Assembly: GCF_027921765.1 (NCBI RefSeq)
Contig: NZ_BSEJ01000001.1
Coordinates: 248,001-312,000 of the forward strand
DNA: 64,000 nt
Reading direction: 5' to 3'
From: Microbacterium barkeri
GTDB lineage: Bacteria > Actinomycetota > Actinomycetes > Actinomycetales > Microbacteriaceae
The translations under genes and the position numbers were made by a program. The notes under the pieces were generated by a model, which did no database searches, was not told the origin of the DNA, and worked only from the letters and a program-made list of their open reading frames with translations. This document shows, in pieces, positions 1 to 7,657 of the stretch. Each line of letters starts with the position of its first letter. Position 1 is the first letter of the stretch.

Positions 1-196
1 GGCGTCCGCGGGCGTACCTCTGTTCCTCGTCGACGGCTTCGTCGAAGGAAGCTGGAGCCTGACCCGCGATCAGTTGCGCATGGCGCCCTTCCGGCCGCTG
101 ACGGATGCCGAGACAGCAGCTGTGCGGGACGAGGCCACCCACCTGGCCCGATTCGTCGCGCCGGACGGCACGGAGCCGGCGATCATCATGACGTGA
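1..196 (+). CDS. Winged-helix DNA-binding protein (AlkZ-like), C-terminal end only
   Basis: This is the last 64 codons of a gene that begins before the window, read from base 2 to a TGA at 194-196. The visible part contains PLFLVDGFVEGSWSL followed by PFRPL and an EATHLARFVA helix. That pattern resembles the C-terminus of the winged-helix DNA-binding family PF06224, which includes AlkZ-type DNA glycosylases. The catalytic part is not in the window, so substrate and activity cannot be judged. The family assignment rests on this short conserved tail and is moderately secure. The next recognised gene is on the opposite strand, 660 bases away. Confidence 0.6.
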   Translation, partial: ASAGVPLFLVDGFVEGSWSLTRDQLRMAPFRPLTDAETAAVRDEATHLARFVAPDGTEPAIIMT

Positions 197-488
197 ACGT
201 GGTCGGCGTCGAGCCTGCTCGTCGCGGTCGGGAACGGCTGTCATCACGCCTGAGGAGGGTGCCACCTGCACTGAGGGCAGATGCGGGGGAGCGCACCCGG
301 GTTTTCGATTACCGACCGGTGACTCGGCGTACTCGTGACGGGCGTTCTGATTGTCGAGAGCGCTCGTCCGACTCTGCGCCGAATGCGTACCACACGCGTT
401 TCGGCGCCGTGAGGTTTCGGCGGTGGGTTTCGGCGGGTCAAGGTCGGCGTGTCGCGCGCATGAAGGTCATCACCGGCCGGATTGCCGT

Positions 489-500
489 AAACGATCGTTT
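489..500. promoter_or_regulatory. Perfect 12-bp palindrome AAACGATCGTTT
   Basis: The sequence AAACGATCGTTT is a perfect palindrome centred on CG, as in many LacI-family operators. A second copy of its first ten bases, AAACGATCGT, lies at 737-746. The two flank the candidate small membrane gene at 547-651. No LacI-type gene is adjacent in the window, so any regulator is unknown. Confidence 0.25.
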
Positions 501-546
501 TCGGTCGGTCAACTATGCGCTGTACCGGCGGACGCCGCCGCGCGAC

Positions 547-651
547 TCAATGTCGCGCTGCACGCCGCTTACGCTGGCTCGGCAGGAAGCCGAGCGCCAC
601 CGGAACAATGATCCCGAGGGCACAGACGATGGCGAGGATCGGAGTGCTCAT
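547..651 (-). CDS. Candidate 34-residue single-span membrane protein
   Basis: An ATG at 651 opens a 34-codon frame ending in TGA at 547. The product begins MSTPILAIVCALGIIVPVA, continues with a short hydrophobic stretch (LGFLP), and ends in a strongly basic tail with the run KRRAAR. One membrane-spanning helix followed by positive charges is the typical layout of small bacterial membrane proteins. A nearby GGGACC is only a weak ribosome-binding match and no clear promoter is visible. Function is unknown. Hydrophobic frames arise by chance in GC-rich DNA, so this remains a candidate. Confidence 0.3.
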   Translation of the reverse strand: MSTPILAIVCALGIIVPVALGFLPSQRKRRAARH

Positions 652-795
652 ACAACCGATGGTCCCATGGATGGCGCGTCACGGGTACCGCAACGATGCG
701 ACGACGTCTTCGGCGATCACGAGGCGGCTCCACCGCAAACGATCGTCACCGGCGGGCCTACCCGCGCCAGGGTGGGAGAGCGCACCGGCGCAGAC

Positions 796-828
796 ATGTC
801 AGCTTCAAACTGACATAATGTGCATTAT
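796..828. promoter_or_regulatory. Hairpin and adjoining AT-rich palindrome
   Basis: ATGTCAG and CTGACAT form a 7-bp inverted repeat around CTTCAAA (796-816). It runs directly into ATAATG-TG-CATTAT (815-828), a second inverted repeat. The pair lies 29 bases past the stop of the minus-strand PPOX gene, so it could end that transcript. The AT-rich palindrome also looks like a repressor operator. There is no U-tract, so a terminator role is uncertain. Confidence 0.3.
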
Positions 829-856
829 CGGATGATCCCGAGCGCGCGGGCTGCCC

Positions 857-1315
857 TCAGATCAGCCACTCGCCATCCGACATGAGCATCCGTCCGGGGA
901 ACTCGTCCACTTCGCGCCAGGACTGGATGCGCGTCGGGCACAGCACGAGGAACACGTAGCCTGCGAGGCCGCGCGGGTCCCAGTCCGCCTGCGCGGCATA
1001 CGCGTGTCCGGTGCTCTCGACGTCGTCGACGCCGTGCGTCGCGTCGAGCGACGCGTCGATCAGGACGACATCTCTCGTCTGGCCGACACCGAGCCGCGCG
1101 ACGCCGGAGGACGCGATATTCCGCGCCGTGAGAGACGAGCCCTCGAGCGCGATGACAATGCGATCGTCCACCCACGCGATCGACAGCGGCACGAGATGGG
1201 GTCGCCCGTCGGGCGACGCCGTCGCCACCCATGCGTCCGCCGCAGGCGCGGTCAGCTGGCGGAGCGCATCGGCCTTGCGCGTCGCGCGGTCGCGCGGCGG
1301 TGCGGCGTCGCTCAC
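857..1315 (-). CDS. Pyridoxamine 5'-phosphate oxidase-like (PPOX) split-barrel flavoprotein
   Basis: The 152-residue product has the split β-barrel pattern of PPOX-fold proteins: DAWVATASPDGRPHLVPLSI near the N-terminus, then ALEGSSLTARNIASSG and a RIQSWREVDEFPGR C-terminal strand. Such proteins bind FMN or F420 and reduce small molecules. The cofactor cannot be told from sequence alone. The GTG start at 1315 is 4 bases past the stop of the upstream UvrA-like gene, so the two are almost certainly co-transcribed. It is the last gene of the AraC-VOC-UvrA-like-PPOX set. The family call is good and the substrate unknown. Confidence 0.75.
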   Translation of the reverse strand: MSDAAPPRDRATRKADALRQLTAPAADAWVATASPDGRPHLVPLSIAWVDDRIVIALEGSSLTARNIASSGVARLGVGQTRDVVLIDASLDATHGVDDVESTGHAYAAQADWDPRGLAGYVFLVLCPTRIQSWREVDEFPGRMLMSDGEWLI

Positions 1316-1319
1316 CGGG

Positions 1320-3713
1320 TCAGCCTGCTTCCGTGACAGCCGGAGCGCCGACGTACTGCGCCAGGTGCTCGCCGGTGAGCGTCGACCTCGCGGCGACGAG
1401 CTCGGCCGGCGTGCCCTCGAAGACGATGCGCCCGCCGTCGTGACCGGCCCCGGGCCCGAGATCGATGATCCAGTCCGCATGAGCCATCACCGCCTGGTGG
1501 TGCTCGATCACGATCACGGTCTTGCCGGCGTCGACGAGCCGATCCAGCAGCCCGAGGAGGTTCTCGACGTCGGCAAGGTGGAGACCCGTCGTCGGCTCGT
1601 CGAGCACGTAGACCTCGGCCTTCTCCCCCATCTCGTTCGCGAGCTTGATCCGCTGACGCTCGCCGCCCGACAGCGTCGAGAGCGGCTGGCCGAGCGTCAG
1701 GTAGCCGAGACCGACGTCCTCGAGCCTGCCCAGGATGGCCGCGGCCGCGGGGATCCGCGCTTCGCCCTCGGAGAAGAACGCGCGTGCCTCCGCGACGGGA
1801 AGGTCGAGCACCTCGGTGATGTCGCGCCCGCCGAGCTTGTATTCGAGCACGCCCGCCTGGAACCGCTTGCCGCCGCAGTCCTCGCACGGCGTCTCGACGG
1901 TCTCCATGAACCCCAGTTCAGTGACGATGACGCCAGCGCCCTTGCACGTCGGGCATGCGCCCTCGGAGTTCGCGCTGAAGAGCGCGGGCTTGACGCCGTT
2001 CGCCTTCGCGAAGGCCTTGCGGATGGGATCGAGGAGCCCGGTGTAGGTGGCGGGATTGCTGCGTCGCGATCCGCGGATCGCGCCCTGGTCGATCGAGACG
2101 ACGCCCTCACGTCGCGCGACCGATCCGTGGATCAGCGAGCTCTTGCCCGACCCCGCGACGCCCGTGACGACCGTGAGGACGCCGAGTCGGACGTCCACGT
2201 CGACATCCTGCAGGTTGTTCTCGCTCGCACCGCGCACCTCGATGGCGCCCTTCGGCTCTCGAACGCTCGGCTTGATCTGCGCGCGGTCGTCGAGGTGCTT
2301 CCCGGTCAGGCTTCCGCTGGCCTTCAGCCCGTCGACCGTCCCCTCGTAGCAGATCGTTCCGCCGGCGCTGCCCGCGCCGGGCCCGAGATCGACGACGCGG
2401 TCGGCGATCGCGATGGCCTCGGGCTTGTGCTCCACGACGAGCACCGTGTTCCCCTTGTCGCGCAGCTGCAGCAGGAGTGTGTTCATGCGCTGGATGTCGT
2501 GCGGGTGCAGGCCGATCGTCGGCTCGTCGAACACGTACGTGACATCGGTGAGCGCGGAGCCGAGGTGACGCAGCATCTTGATGCGCTGCGCCTCGCCGCC
2601 CGACAGCGTGCCGGATGGCCGGTCGAGGCTCAGATAGCCCAGGCCGAGGGTCACGAACGCGTCGAGGTTCGCGCCGAGCGCTGCGAGGAGCGGGCCCGCG
2701 CCGGGCTTGTCCAGCCCGCGCACCCACTCCGCGAGGTCCGTCACCTGCATGCGGCACGCGTCGGCGATGCTCACGCCGTCGATCTTCGAGCCGCGCGCCG
2801 CCTCGGTCAGACGCGTGCCGTCGCACTCCGGGCACGTCGCGAAGGTCGCCACGCGCTGCACGAAGGCGCGGATGTGCGGCTGCAGCGCGTCGACGTCCTT
2901 CGAGAGCATCGACTTGGTGATCTTGGGGATGAGCCCCTCGTACGTCATGTTGATGCCGGCGATCTTGACCTTGGTCACCTCGCCGTAGAGGAACGTGTGC
3001 CGCTGCTTCTCGGTGAACTGGGCGATCGGCTTGTCCGACGGGTAGAACCCCGACTGCGAGAACCCCTTCACCATCCAACCGTCCGGCGTGTAGCCGGGCA
3101 CCATGATCGCACCCTCATCGAGCGACTTCGACTCGTCCACGACCTGGGAGAGGTCGATGTCGGACACCGCTCCCCTCCCCTCGCACCGCGGGCACATGCC
3201 GCCGAGGTACACGACGTCCTTGACGATGGTCTTCTCCCCCGTCGCCGACGTCATCACGCCGCTCGCCTTCTGCGTGGGGATGTTGAACGAGAACGCGGTC
3301 GGGCCGCCGATGTGCGGCTCCCCGAGCCGACTGAACAGGATGCGCAGCATCGCGTTCGCGTCGGTCACGGTGCCCACGGTCGAACGCGGATTCGCTCCGA
3401 GCCGCTCCTGGTCCACGAGGATGGCCGTCGTGAGCCCCTCGAGGACGTCGACGTCGGGGCGCGGCACCGACGGCATGAACCCCTGCACGAACGCGCTGTA
3501 GGTCTCGTCGATGAGACGGCGCGACTCGGCGGCGATCGTGTCGAACACGAGCGAGCTCTTGCCCGACCCCGAGACGCCCGTGAACACCGTCAGCCGCCGT
3601 TTCGGGATCTCGATGCTGACGTTCTTGAGGTTGTTCTCCCGCGCGCCCTGCACGCGGATGACGTCGTGCGTGTCGGCGACGTGAGCGGAGGGGCTGTCGG
3701 AGGCTGCGGTCAT
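1320..3713 (-). CDS. UvrA-like excinuclease ABC ATPase (UvrA2/DrrC type)
   Basis: The 797-residue protein has two ABC ATPase modules. Walker A motifs GVSGSGKSS (about residues 46-54) and GVAGSGKSS lie in the two halves, with signatures LSGGEAQRIK and LSGGERQRIK. Zinc-binding CxxC pairs occur at CPRCEGRG, CPECDGTR, CPTCKGAG and CEDCGGKR. Canonical UvrA is about 950 residues. This length suggests the shorter class lacking the UvrB-binding insertion, which includes drug-resistance proteins such as DrrC. It probably binds DNA damaged or bound by a drug rather than acting as the main nucleotide-excision UvrA. It starts at an ATG, 35 bases after the VOC gene, and leads into the PPOX gene. Confidence 0.88.
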   Translation of the reverse strand: MTAASDSPSAHVADTHDVIRVQGARENNLKNVSIEIPKRRLTVFTGVSGSGKSSLVFDTIAAESRRLIDETYSAFVQGFMPSVPRPDVDVLEGLTTAILVDQERLGANPRSTVGTVTDANAMLRILFSRLGEPHIGGPTAFSFNIPTQKASGVMTSATGEKTIVKDVVYLGGMCPRCEGRGAVSDIDLSQVVDESKSLDEGAIMVPGYTPDGWMVKGFSQSGFYPSDKPIAQFTEKQRHTFLYGEVTKVKIAGINMTYEGLIPKITKSMLSKDVDALQPHIRAFVQRVATFATCPECDGTRLTEAARGSKIDGVSIADACRMQVTDLAEWVRGLDKPGAGPLLAALGANLDAFVTLGLGYLSLDRPSGTLSGGEAQRIKMLRHLGSALTDVTYVFDEPTIGLHPHDIQRMNTLLLQLRDKGNTVLVVEHKPEAIAIADRVVDLGPGAGSAGGTICYEGTVDGLKASGSLTGKHLDDRAQIKPSVREPKGAIEVRGASENNLQDVDVDVRLGVLTVVTGVAGSGKSSLIHGSVARREGVVSIDQGAIRGSRRSNPATYTGLLDPIRKAFAKANGVKPALFSANSEGACPTCKGAGVIVTELGFMETVETPCEDCGGKRFQAGVLEYKLGGRDITEVLDLPVAEARAFFSEGEARIPAAAAILGRLEDVGLGYLTLGQPLSTLSGGERQRIKLANEMGEKAEVYVLDEPTTGLHLADVENLLGLLDRLVDAGKTVIVIEHHQAVMAHADWIIDLGPGAGHDGGRIVFEGTPAELVAARSTLTGEHLAQYVGAPAVTEAG

Positions 3714-3748
3714 CGTCTCTCCAGGCCGGCAGAAGGGGCTCGGGGCGG

Positions 3749-4168
3749 TCAGGGGCGCTGCTGCAGGCGGATCATGTTGCCCGCCGGGTCGCGGAACGCC
3801 GCGTCGCGAACGCCGTACGGCTGGTCCATGGGCTCCTGCACGACGTCGACGCCCAGGGCCTCGAGCCGCGCGAACTCGGCGTCGACGTCGGGCGTCGCGA
3901 GCAGGAGGCTCGCATACGTGCCCTTCGCGATCATCTCGAGGATGGTGCGGCGCTCGTCATCGGTGATCCCGCTCTCGACGGCGGGCGGGTAGAGCACGAT
4001 GTTCGTGTCGGGCTGGTCGGCCGGGCCCACGGTGAGCCAGCGCAGCCCCTCGTAGCCCACGTCGTTGCGCACCTCGAAGCCGAGGGCGTCGCGGTAGAAG
4101 CCCAGAGCGGCATCAGGGTCGGTCTGCGGCAGGAAGCTGGAGTGGATCGTGATGGTCATGTCGCTCAC
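3749..4168 (-). CDS. VOC family protein (glyoxalase/bleomycin-resistance fold)
   Basis: The 139-residue product has the paired βαβββ layout of vicinal oxygen chelate proteins. The N-terminal half contains FLPQTDPDAALGFYRDALGFEV and the C-terminal half YGVRDAAFRDPAGNMIRLQQ. Members either carry out metal-dependent small-molecule chemistry or simply bind drugs such as bleomycin. The GTG start at 4168 overlaps the upstream AraC stop as GTGA, so the two are translationally coupled. An in-frame ATG at 4159 is a possible alternative start. An AraC regulator paired with a VOC protein is a common ligand-sensing and resistance arrangement. Confidence 0.85.
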   Translation of the reverse strand: MSDMTITIHSSFLPQTDPDAALGFYRDALGFEVRNDVGYEGLRWLTVGPADQPDTNIVLYPPAVESGITDDERRTILEMIAKGTYASLLLATPDVDAEFARLEALGVDVVQEPMDQPYGVRDAAFRDPAGNMIRLQQRP

Positions 4169-4614
4169 GCTATCCGCGGGTCGGATGGTCGCGCTTCTCG
4201 ATTCCTGATCGGTCGCGTCACGTGCTTGGTGATGAGGGTGGGAACGCCAGCGAGATCGCCCTCGGACCGCCGCCGGTACTCGCTCGGCGGCATTCCCACG
4301 AGCTCGGTGAAGCGCGTGCTGAACGTGCCGAGCGATCCGAAGCCGACCTCGAAGCAGATCTCGGTGACGGTCAGATCGCCGCGTCGCAGGAGCGACATCG
4401 CCCTCTCGATCCGCCGCGTCATGAGGTAGGAGTACGGCGGCTCCCCGTACGCGAGCTTGAACTGCCGGCTGAGGTGGCCAGCGGACATGCCCACGCCGCG
4501 CGCGAGGGCCTCGACGTCGAGTGGCTGGGCGAACTCGCGGTCCATCCGGTCGCGCACCCGGCGGAGGAGGGCGAGGTCCCGAAGCCGGTCTGCGGGGGCG
4601 GGTGGGCTCGTCAC
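4165..4614 (-). CDS. AraC-family transcriptional regulator, HTH domain only
   Basis: The 149-residue product is mostly the AraC/XylS DNA-binding domain. The first HTH is LDVEALARGVGMSAGHLSRQFK and the second is LTVTEICFEVGFGSLGTFSTRF, ending in GMPPSEYRRR. There is no separate ligand-binding domain. The downstream VOC protein, coupled by a 4-base GTGA overlap, may supply the ligand-sensing function or be its target. The GTG start at 4614 precedes the conserved region closely. It likely regulates the VOC/UvrA-like/PPOX genes that follow. Confidence 0.85.
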   Translation of the reverse strand: MTSPPAPADRLRDLALLRRVRDRMDREFAQPLDVEALARGVGMSAGHLSRQFKLAYGEPPYSYLMTRRIERAMSLLRRGDLTVTEICFEVGFGSLGTFSTRFTELVGMPPSEYRRRSEGDLAGVPTLITKHVTRPIRNREARPSDPRIA

Positions 4615-4651
4615 GTAGGCGATCCTGCCATGCCCTGCCGACGTCGCCGGA

Positions 4652-5251
4652 TCAGCGGCTCTCCGCACGCCGGAAGACGAGATGCGTGGCGAGCGGCGTC
4701 GACCGCGCCGAGGCGGGGACGAGCCCGAAGCGAGCGACGCCCTCGAAGAGCCGCGCGCCCGGCCCGAGCGTGATCGGGGCGATATGGAGCCGCAGCTCGT
4801 CGACGAGATCGGCGCGCAGGTACGCGTTCGCGGTCTGCGCGCCGCCGCACACCGAGACATCCGCATCGCCGGCTGCGGCCCGTGCGCGATCGAGCGCGGC
4901 CTCGATGCCGTCGGTGACGAAGTGGAAGGTCGTGCCGCCCTCGAGCTCGAGCGGGCGACGCGCGTGGTTCGTCAGCACGAAGACCGGCGCGTGATACGGC
5001 GGATCGCTCCCCCACCACCCCTGCCACGACTCGTCCGGCCACTCCCCGCGGATCGGCCCGAACATGTTCCTGCCCATGATGAACGCGCCGGCGCGCGTGA
5101 TCGCGTCGCGCTCGTCCCTGTTCTCCTCGGCCGCCTCGAACATCCAGCGATGCAGGTCCTCGCCGCCGATGCCGAGCGGGTCCTCGAGACTCTGGTCCGG
5201 GCCGGCGACGCACCCGTCGAGCGAGACCGTGACGTCGCAGAACACGCTCAT
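4652..5251 (-). CDS. Dihydrofolate reductase family protein (RibD C-terminal-like)
   Basis: The product is 199 residues from the ATG at 5251, which follows a GAGAGG ribosome-binding site at suitable spacing. It begins MSVFCDVTVSLDGCVAGPD, typical of the RibD C-terminal/DHFR-like reductase fold. It also has AFIMGRNMFGPIRG and DVSVCGGAQTANAYLRADLVDELRLHI, which form the NADPH-binding and C-terminal strands. These stand-alone proteins are NADPH-dependent reductases whose substrates are usually unknown. It lies 37 bases upstream of the AraC gene and may share its transcript. Confidence 0.85.
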   Translation of the reverse strand: MSVFCDVTVSLDGCVAGPDQSLEDPLGIGGEDLHRWMFEAAEENRDERDAITRAGAFIMGRNMFGPIRGEWPDESWQGWWGSDPPYHAPVFVLTNHARRPLELEGGTTFHFVTDGIEAALDRARAAAGDADVSVCGGAQTANAYLRADLVDELRLHIAPITLGPGARLFEGVARFGLVPASARSTPLATHLVFRRAESR

Positions 5252-5320
5252 GAAGATCCTCTCGTCGCCGGGTGACTCCGCCCTGACCATAGGCGCGAGC
5301 CATCGGCGCCGGCAAGGGGG

Positions 5321-5911
5321 TCAGGGACGCGGCGCGGGCGATCCCCACTTCGGTGCCGGCGGCTCCCAGGTCTCGAGGGCGTCGAGCAGCGCGCCCGCGT
5401 CGTCCGCCACGATCAGGGTGTCGCGGAACGCGGAGCGGACGAAGCCCTCCGCCGTCATGTGGTCGAGGGCATCGAGCAGCGGGCGCCAGAAGCCGGCGAC
5501 ATCGAGGAGGGCGACCGGCTTGCGGTGGATCCCGAGCTGCAGCCAGGTCCAGGCTTCGAAGAGCTCCTCGAGCGTGCCCGCTCCCCCGGGCAGCGCCACG
5601 AAGGCGTCGCCGAGCTCGGCCATGCGCAGCTTGCGCGCGTGCATGTCGGGCACGATCTCGAGAGCGGTCAGCCCCGGGTGCGAGATCTCGGCGTCCACGA
5701 GGTCCTGGGGCATTACCCCGATCGCCTCTCCGCCCGCCTCGGATGCGGCGTCGGCGACCGTGCCCATGAGCCCGACCCGCCCGCCGCCGTAGACGAGCCC
5801 CGTGCCGCGCGCCGCGAGCGCACGGCCGAACGCGGTCGCGGCCTCCGCGTAGTCCGGCCGCACACCCGTCGCCGACCCCAGGAACACCGTCACGCGCTCG
5901 ATTCCGCTCAC
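5321..5911 (-). CDS. LOG family nucleotide phosphoribohydrolase (TIGR00730)
   Basis: The 196-residue protein has the lysine-decarboxylase-like/LOG fold. It has an N-terminal [10 protein letters not shown] strand, the phosphate-binding [11 protein letters not shown], and the signature [21 protein letters not shown] (PGGxGTxxE). LOG enzymes split nucleoside 5'-monophosphates, classically cytokinin nucleotides, into free base and ribose 5-phosphate. In bacteria without plant contact the physiological substrate is often unclear. It ends 69 bases before the DHFR-like gene on the same strand. Confidence 0.88.
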   Translation of the reverse strand: MSGIERVTVFLGSATGVRPDYAEAATAFGRALAARGTGLVYGGGRVGLMGTVADAASEAGGEAIGVMPQDLVDAEISHPGLTALEIVPDMHARKLRMAELGDAFVALPGGAGTLEELFEAWTWLQLGIHRKPVALLDVAGFWRPLLDALDHMTAEGFVRSAFRDTLIVADDAGALLDALETWEPPAPKWGSPAPRP

Positions 5912-5983
5912 CCCGCGAGCCTATCCAGCGCACGGGGCGGGTCGCCGCGGGGCGTAGGTTGGAGGGGTGAGAGAGACCCCCGC

Positions 5984-6904
5984 ATGATCGACGTCCTCAC
6001 CGGCTTCGCGGTCGTCGGCGTGGCGATCCTCACCGGCTACGTCGTCGGGCGCGTCGACCTCCTCGGGCCGCAGGGCCGATTCGTGCTCAGCCGACTCTGC
6101 TTCTTCGTGCTGAACCCGTTACTGCTCTTCACCGTGCTGGCAGAGGCCGATCTCGGCGTGCTGTTCTCGGCTCTGCTGCCCGTCTCCGCGCTCGCGGCCG
6201 CGGCGATCTTCATCCTCTACGGCCTCGTGGCCCGGCTCGGCTGGCGTCGCGGCTGGGGCGTCACGGCGGTCGGCGCGCTGGGAGCCGGGTACGTGAACGG
6301 CAACAACATCGGCATCCCGATCGCCACCTACGTGCTCGGCGACGCCGCGTACGCCGCGCCCATCCTGCTCCTGCAGCTCCTCGTGTTCACGCCGATCGTG
6401 CTCGCCATCCTCGACGGCTCGTCATCGGGAGAGGCGTCTTTCGGGGCGATCGCGCGGCGGACGCTGCGCAACCCCATGATCATCGGCGCGGCCCTCGGGG
6501 TTCTCGTGGCGCTCCTCGACGTCGAGCTCCCGCCCATCGTCATGGACCCGCTGCGGCTCCTCGCGGGCGGAGCCGTGCCCGTGCTCCTCATCAGCTTCGG
6601 CATGTCGCTCTACGGCCAGCGCGTCCTCACGCAGGTCGGCACGCGCCGCGACATCGCCCTCGCGACGGTCTGCAAGCTCGCGCTCATGCCGCTCGTGGCA
6701 TGGGCCATCGGCCGATTCGCCTTCCAGCTCGACGACCACGCGCTGCTCGCGGTGGTCGTGCTCGCCGCGCTCCCCAGCGCGCAGAACGTCTTCAACTACG
6801 CGCAGCGCTACGAGGTCGGCGAGGTGGTCGCCCGCGACACCGTGTTCCTCACGACGCTGGGATGCCTGCCGGCTCTGTTCGCGTGCGCTCTGCTTCTGGG
6901 CTGA
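5984..6904 (+). CDS. AEC family transporter (auxin efflux carrier-like)
   Basis: The 306-residue membrane protein starts at ATG 5984, behind a purine-rich GAGAGA. It shows about ten hydrophobic segments, beginning LTGFAVVGVAILTGYVVG, with the conserved loop GYVNGNNIGIPIATYVLGD in the first half and LPSAQNVFNYAQRYEVG in the second. These features match the AEC family, which transports organic acids and related anions in bacteria. Its 3' end overlaps the converging DedA gene by 56 bases. The substrate cannot be predicted. Confidence 0.88.
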   Translation: MIDVLTGFAVVGVAILTGYVVGRVDLLGPQGRFVLSRLCFFVLNPLLLFTVLAEADLGVLFSALLPVSALAAAAIFILYGLVARLGWRRGWGVTAVGALGAGYVNGNNIGIPIATYVLGDAAYAAPILLLQLLVFTPIVLAILDGSSSGEASFGAIARRTLRNPMIIGAALGVLVALLDVELPPIVMDPLRLLAGGAVPVLLISFGMSLYGQRVLTQVGTRRDIALATVCKLALMPLVAWAIGRFAFQLDDHALLAVVVLAALPSAQNVFNYAQRYEVGEVVARDTVFLTTLGCLPALFACALLLG

Positions 6905-7508
6905 GCGAGCGCTGACGCAGGGCGATCACGCGATCGATCGCGATCCCGAGCACGATCGCGATGCCTGCGCCGATCGCGGCGCCCAGGAGCGGCTGCTCGC
7001 GGAGCCAGGTGCCGGCGATGAGGCCGATGCCGACGGAGTACGCCGCCCAGGCGGCCGCCGCGACGAGCGCGAGCGGCACGAAGCGGCGGGGCGGATAGCG
7101 CGTCGCGCCGGCGGTCAGGTTCACGGCGACGCGCCCCACGGGGATGTAGCGCGCGATGAGGATGAGCGAGGCGCCGCGCCGATCGAGGCCCGCCTGCGCC
7201 CACTCGATCGTCCGACGTACGCGCCCGATCCGCATCCATCCGAATCGCTCCGTCCCGATCGCGCGCCCCAGGAGGTAGGTGAGCCCGTCGCCGACGAAGG
7301 CGCCGCACGCCGCGAGGAGCGCGATGAGCCAGGGCATCGGCTCCCCAGTCGCTGCGCCGATCGCCGCAGCCGACACGATCACCGTCTCGCTCGGGACGGG
7401 CGGGAACAGCCCGTCGACCGCGCACACGGCGAACGCGACGAGGTAGATCCAGGGCGAGGTCGCGGTGTCGAGCAGCACCGTGGCGACGAGGTCGAAGAAC
7501 GCGGTCAT
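6849..7508 (-). CDS. DedA family membrane protein (SNARE-associated)
   Basis: The 219-residue product has the DedA/VTT-domain pattern. It has an amphipathic re-entrant segment with AVDGLFPPVPSETVIVSAAA, then FVGDGLTYLLGRAIG, and the conserved RYIPVGRVAVNLTAGATRYPPRRF. DedA proteins are lipid scramblase/flippase-type proteins, some of which recycle undecaprenyl phosphate. The conserved E in PSET and the R in RYIPxGR are both present. The gene converges on the AEC transporter and overlaps its last 56 bases. Confidence 0.9.
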   Translation of the reverse strand: MTAFFDLVATVLLDTATSPWIYLVAFAVCAVDGLFPPVPSETVIVSAAAIGAATGEPMPWLIALLAACGAFVGDGLTYLLGRAIGTERFGWMRIGRVRRTIEWAQAGLDRRGASLILIARYIPVGRVAVNLTAGATRYPPRRFVPLALVAAAAWAAYSVGIGLIAGTWLREQPLLGAAIGAGIAIVLGIAIDRVIALRQRSLSPEAERTRTEPAGIPAS

Positions 7509-7605
7509 GGGGATCCCTCCGGGTCGCTTCCGACGCTACGGAGGGGCGTGCGGCACGTCGTCACCCCGTGGGTGCGTTCCCATCCCCCTGGAGGATGACT
7601 CGTGT

Positions 7606-7650
7606 CCGTCCGGGACGGCCGCGCGAGCGATGCGCGGCCGTCCCGGACGG
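7606..7650 (-). terminator. Perfect 19-bp stem-loop after the GT4 gene
   Basis: CCGTCCGGGACGGCCGCGC at 7606-7624 is the exact inverse of 7632-7650, around a 7-base loop. It begins 8 bases beyond the stop of the minus-strand glycosyltransferase and lies upstream of dedA. No U-tract follows, which is common for actinobacterial terminators. Confidence 0.7.
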
Positions 7651-7657
7651 GCTCGGC

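Larger units (their letters stand above)
197..856. other. Gene-poor intergenic region
   Basis: This stretch of 660 bases separates the plus-strand AlkZ-like gene from a minus-strand PPOX gene that ends at 857. No reading frame here resembles a known family. It holds a perfect AAACGATCGTTT palindrome, a second AAACGATCGT copy, a hairpin plus AT-rich palindrome near its right end, and one candidate small membrane protein. Each is listed separately. Otherwise I see nothing in it. Confidence 0.6.

Noticed and set aside
244..441. 65-residue minus-strand frame with a CPQC motif
   Set aside because: A lone CxxC without a partner, Arg-rich composition and no RBS are expected by chance here.
1011..3992. 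993-codon plus-strand frame spanning the UvrA-like gene
   Set aside because: It is the shadow of the minus-strand UvrA-like gene. Its translation is rich in Arg, Asp and Val and has no domain, while the opposite strand has full ABC and zinc motifs.
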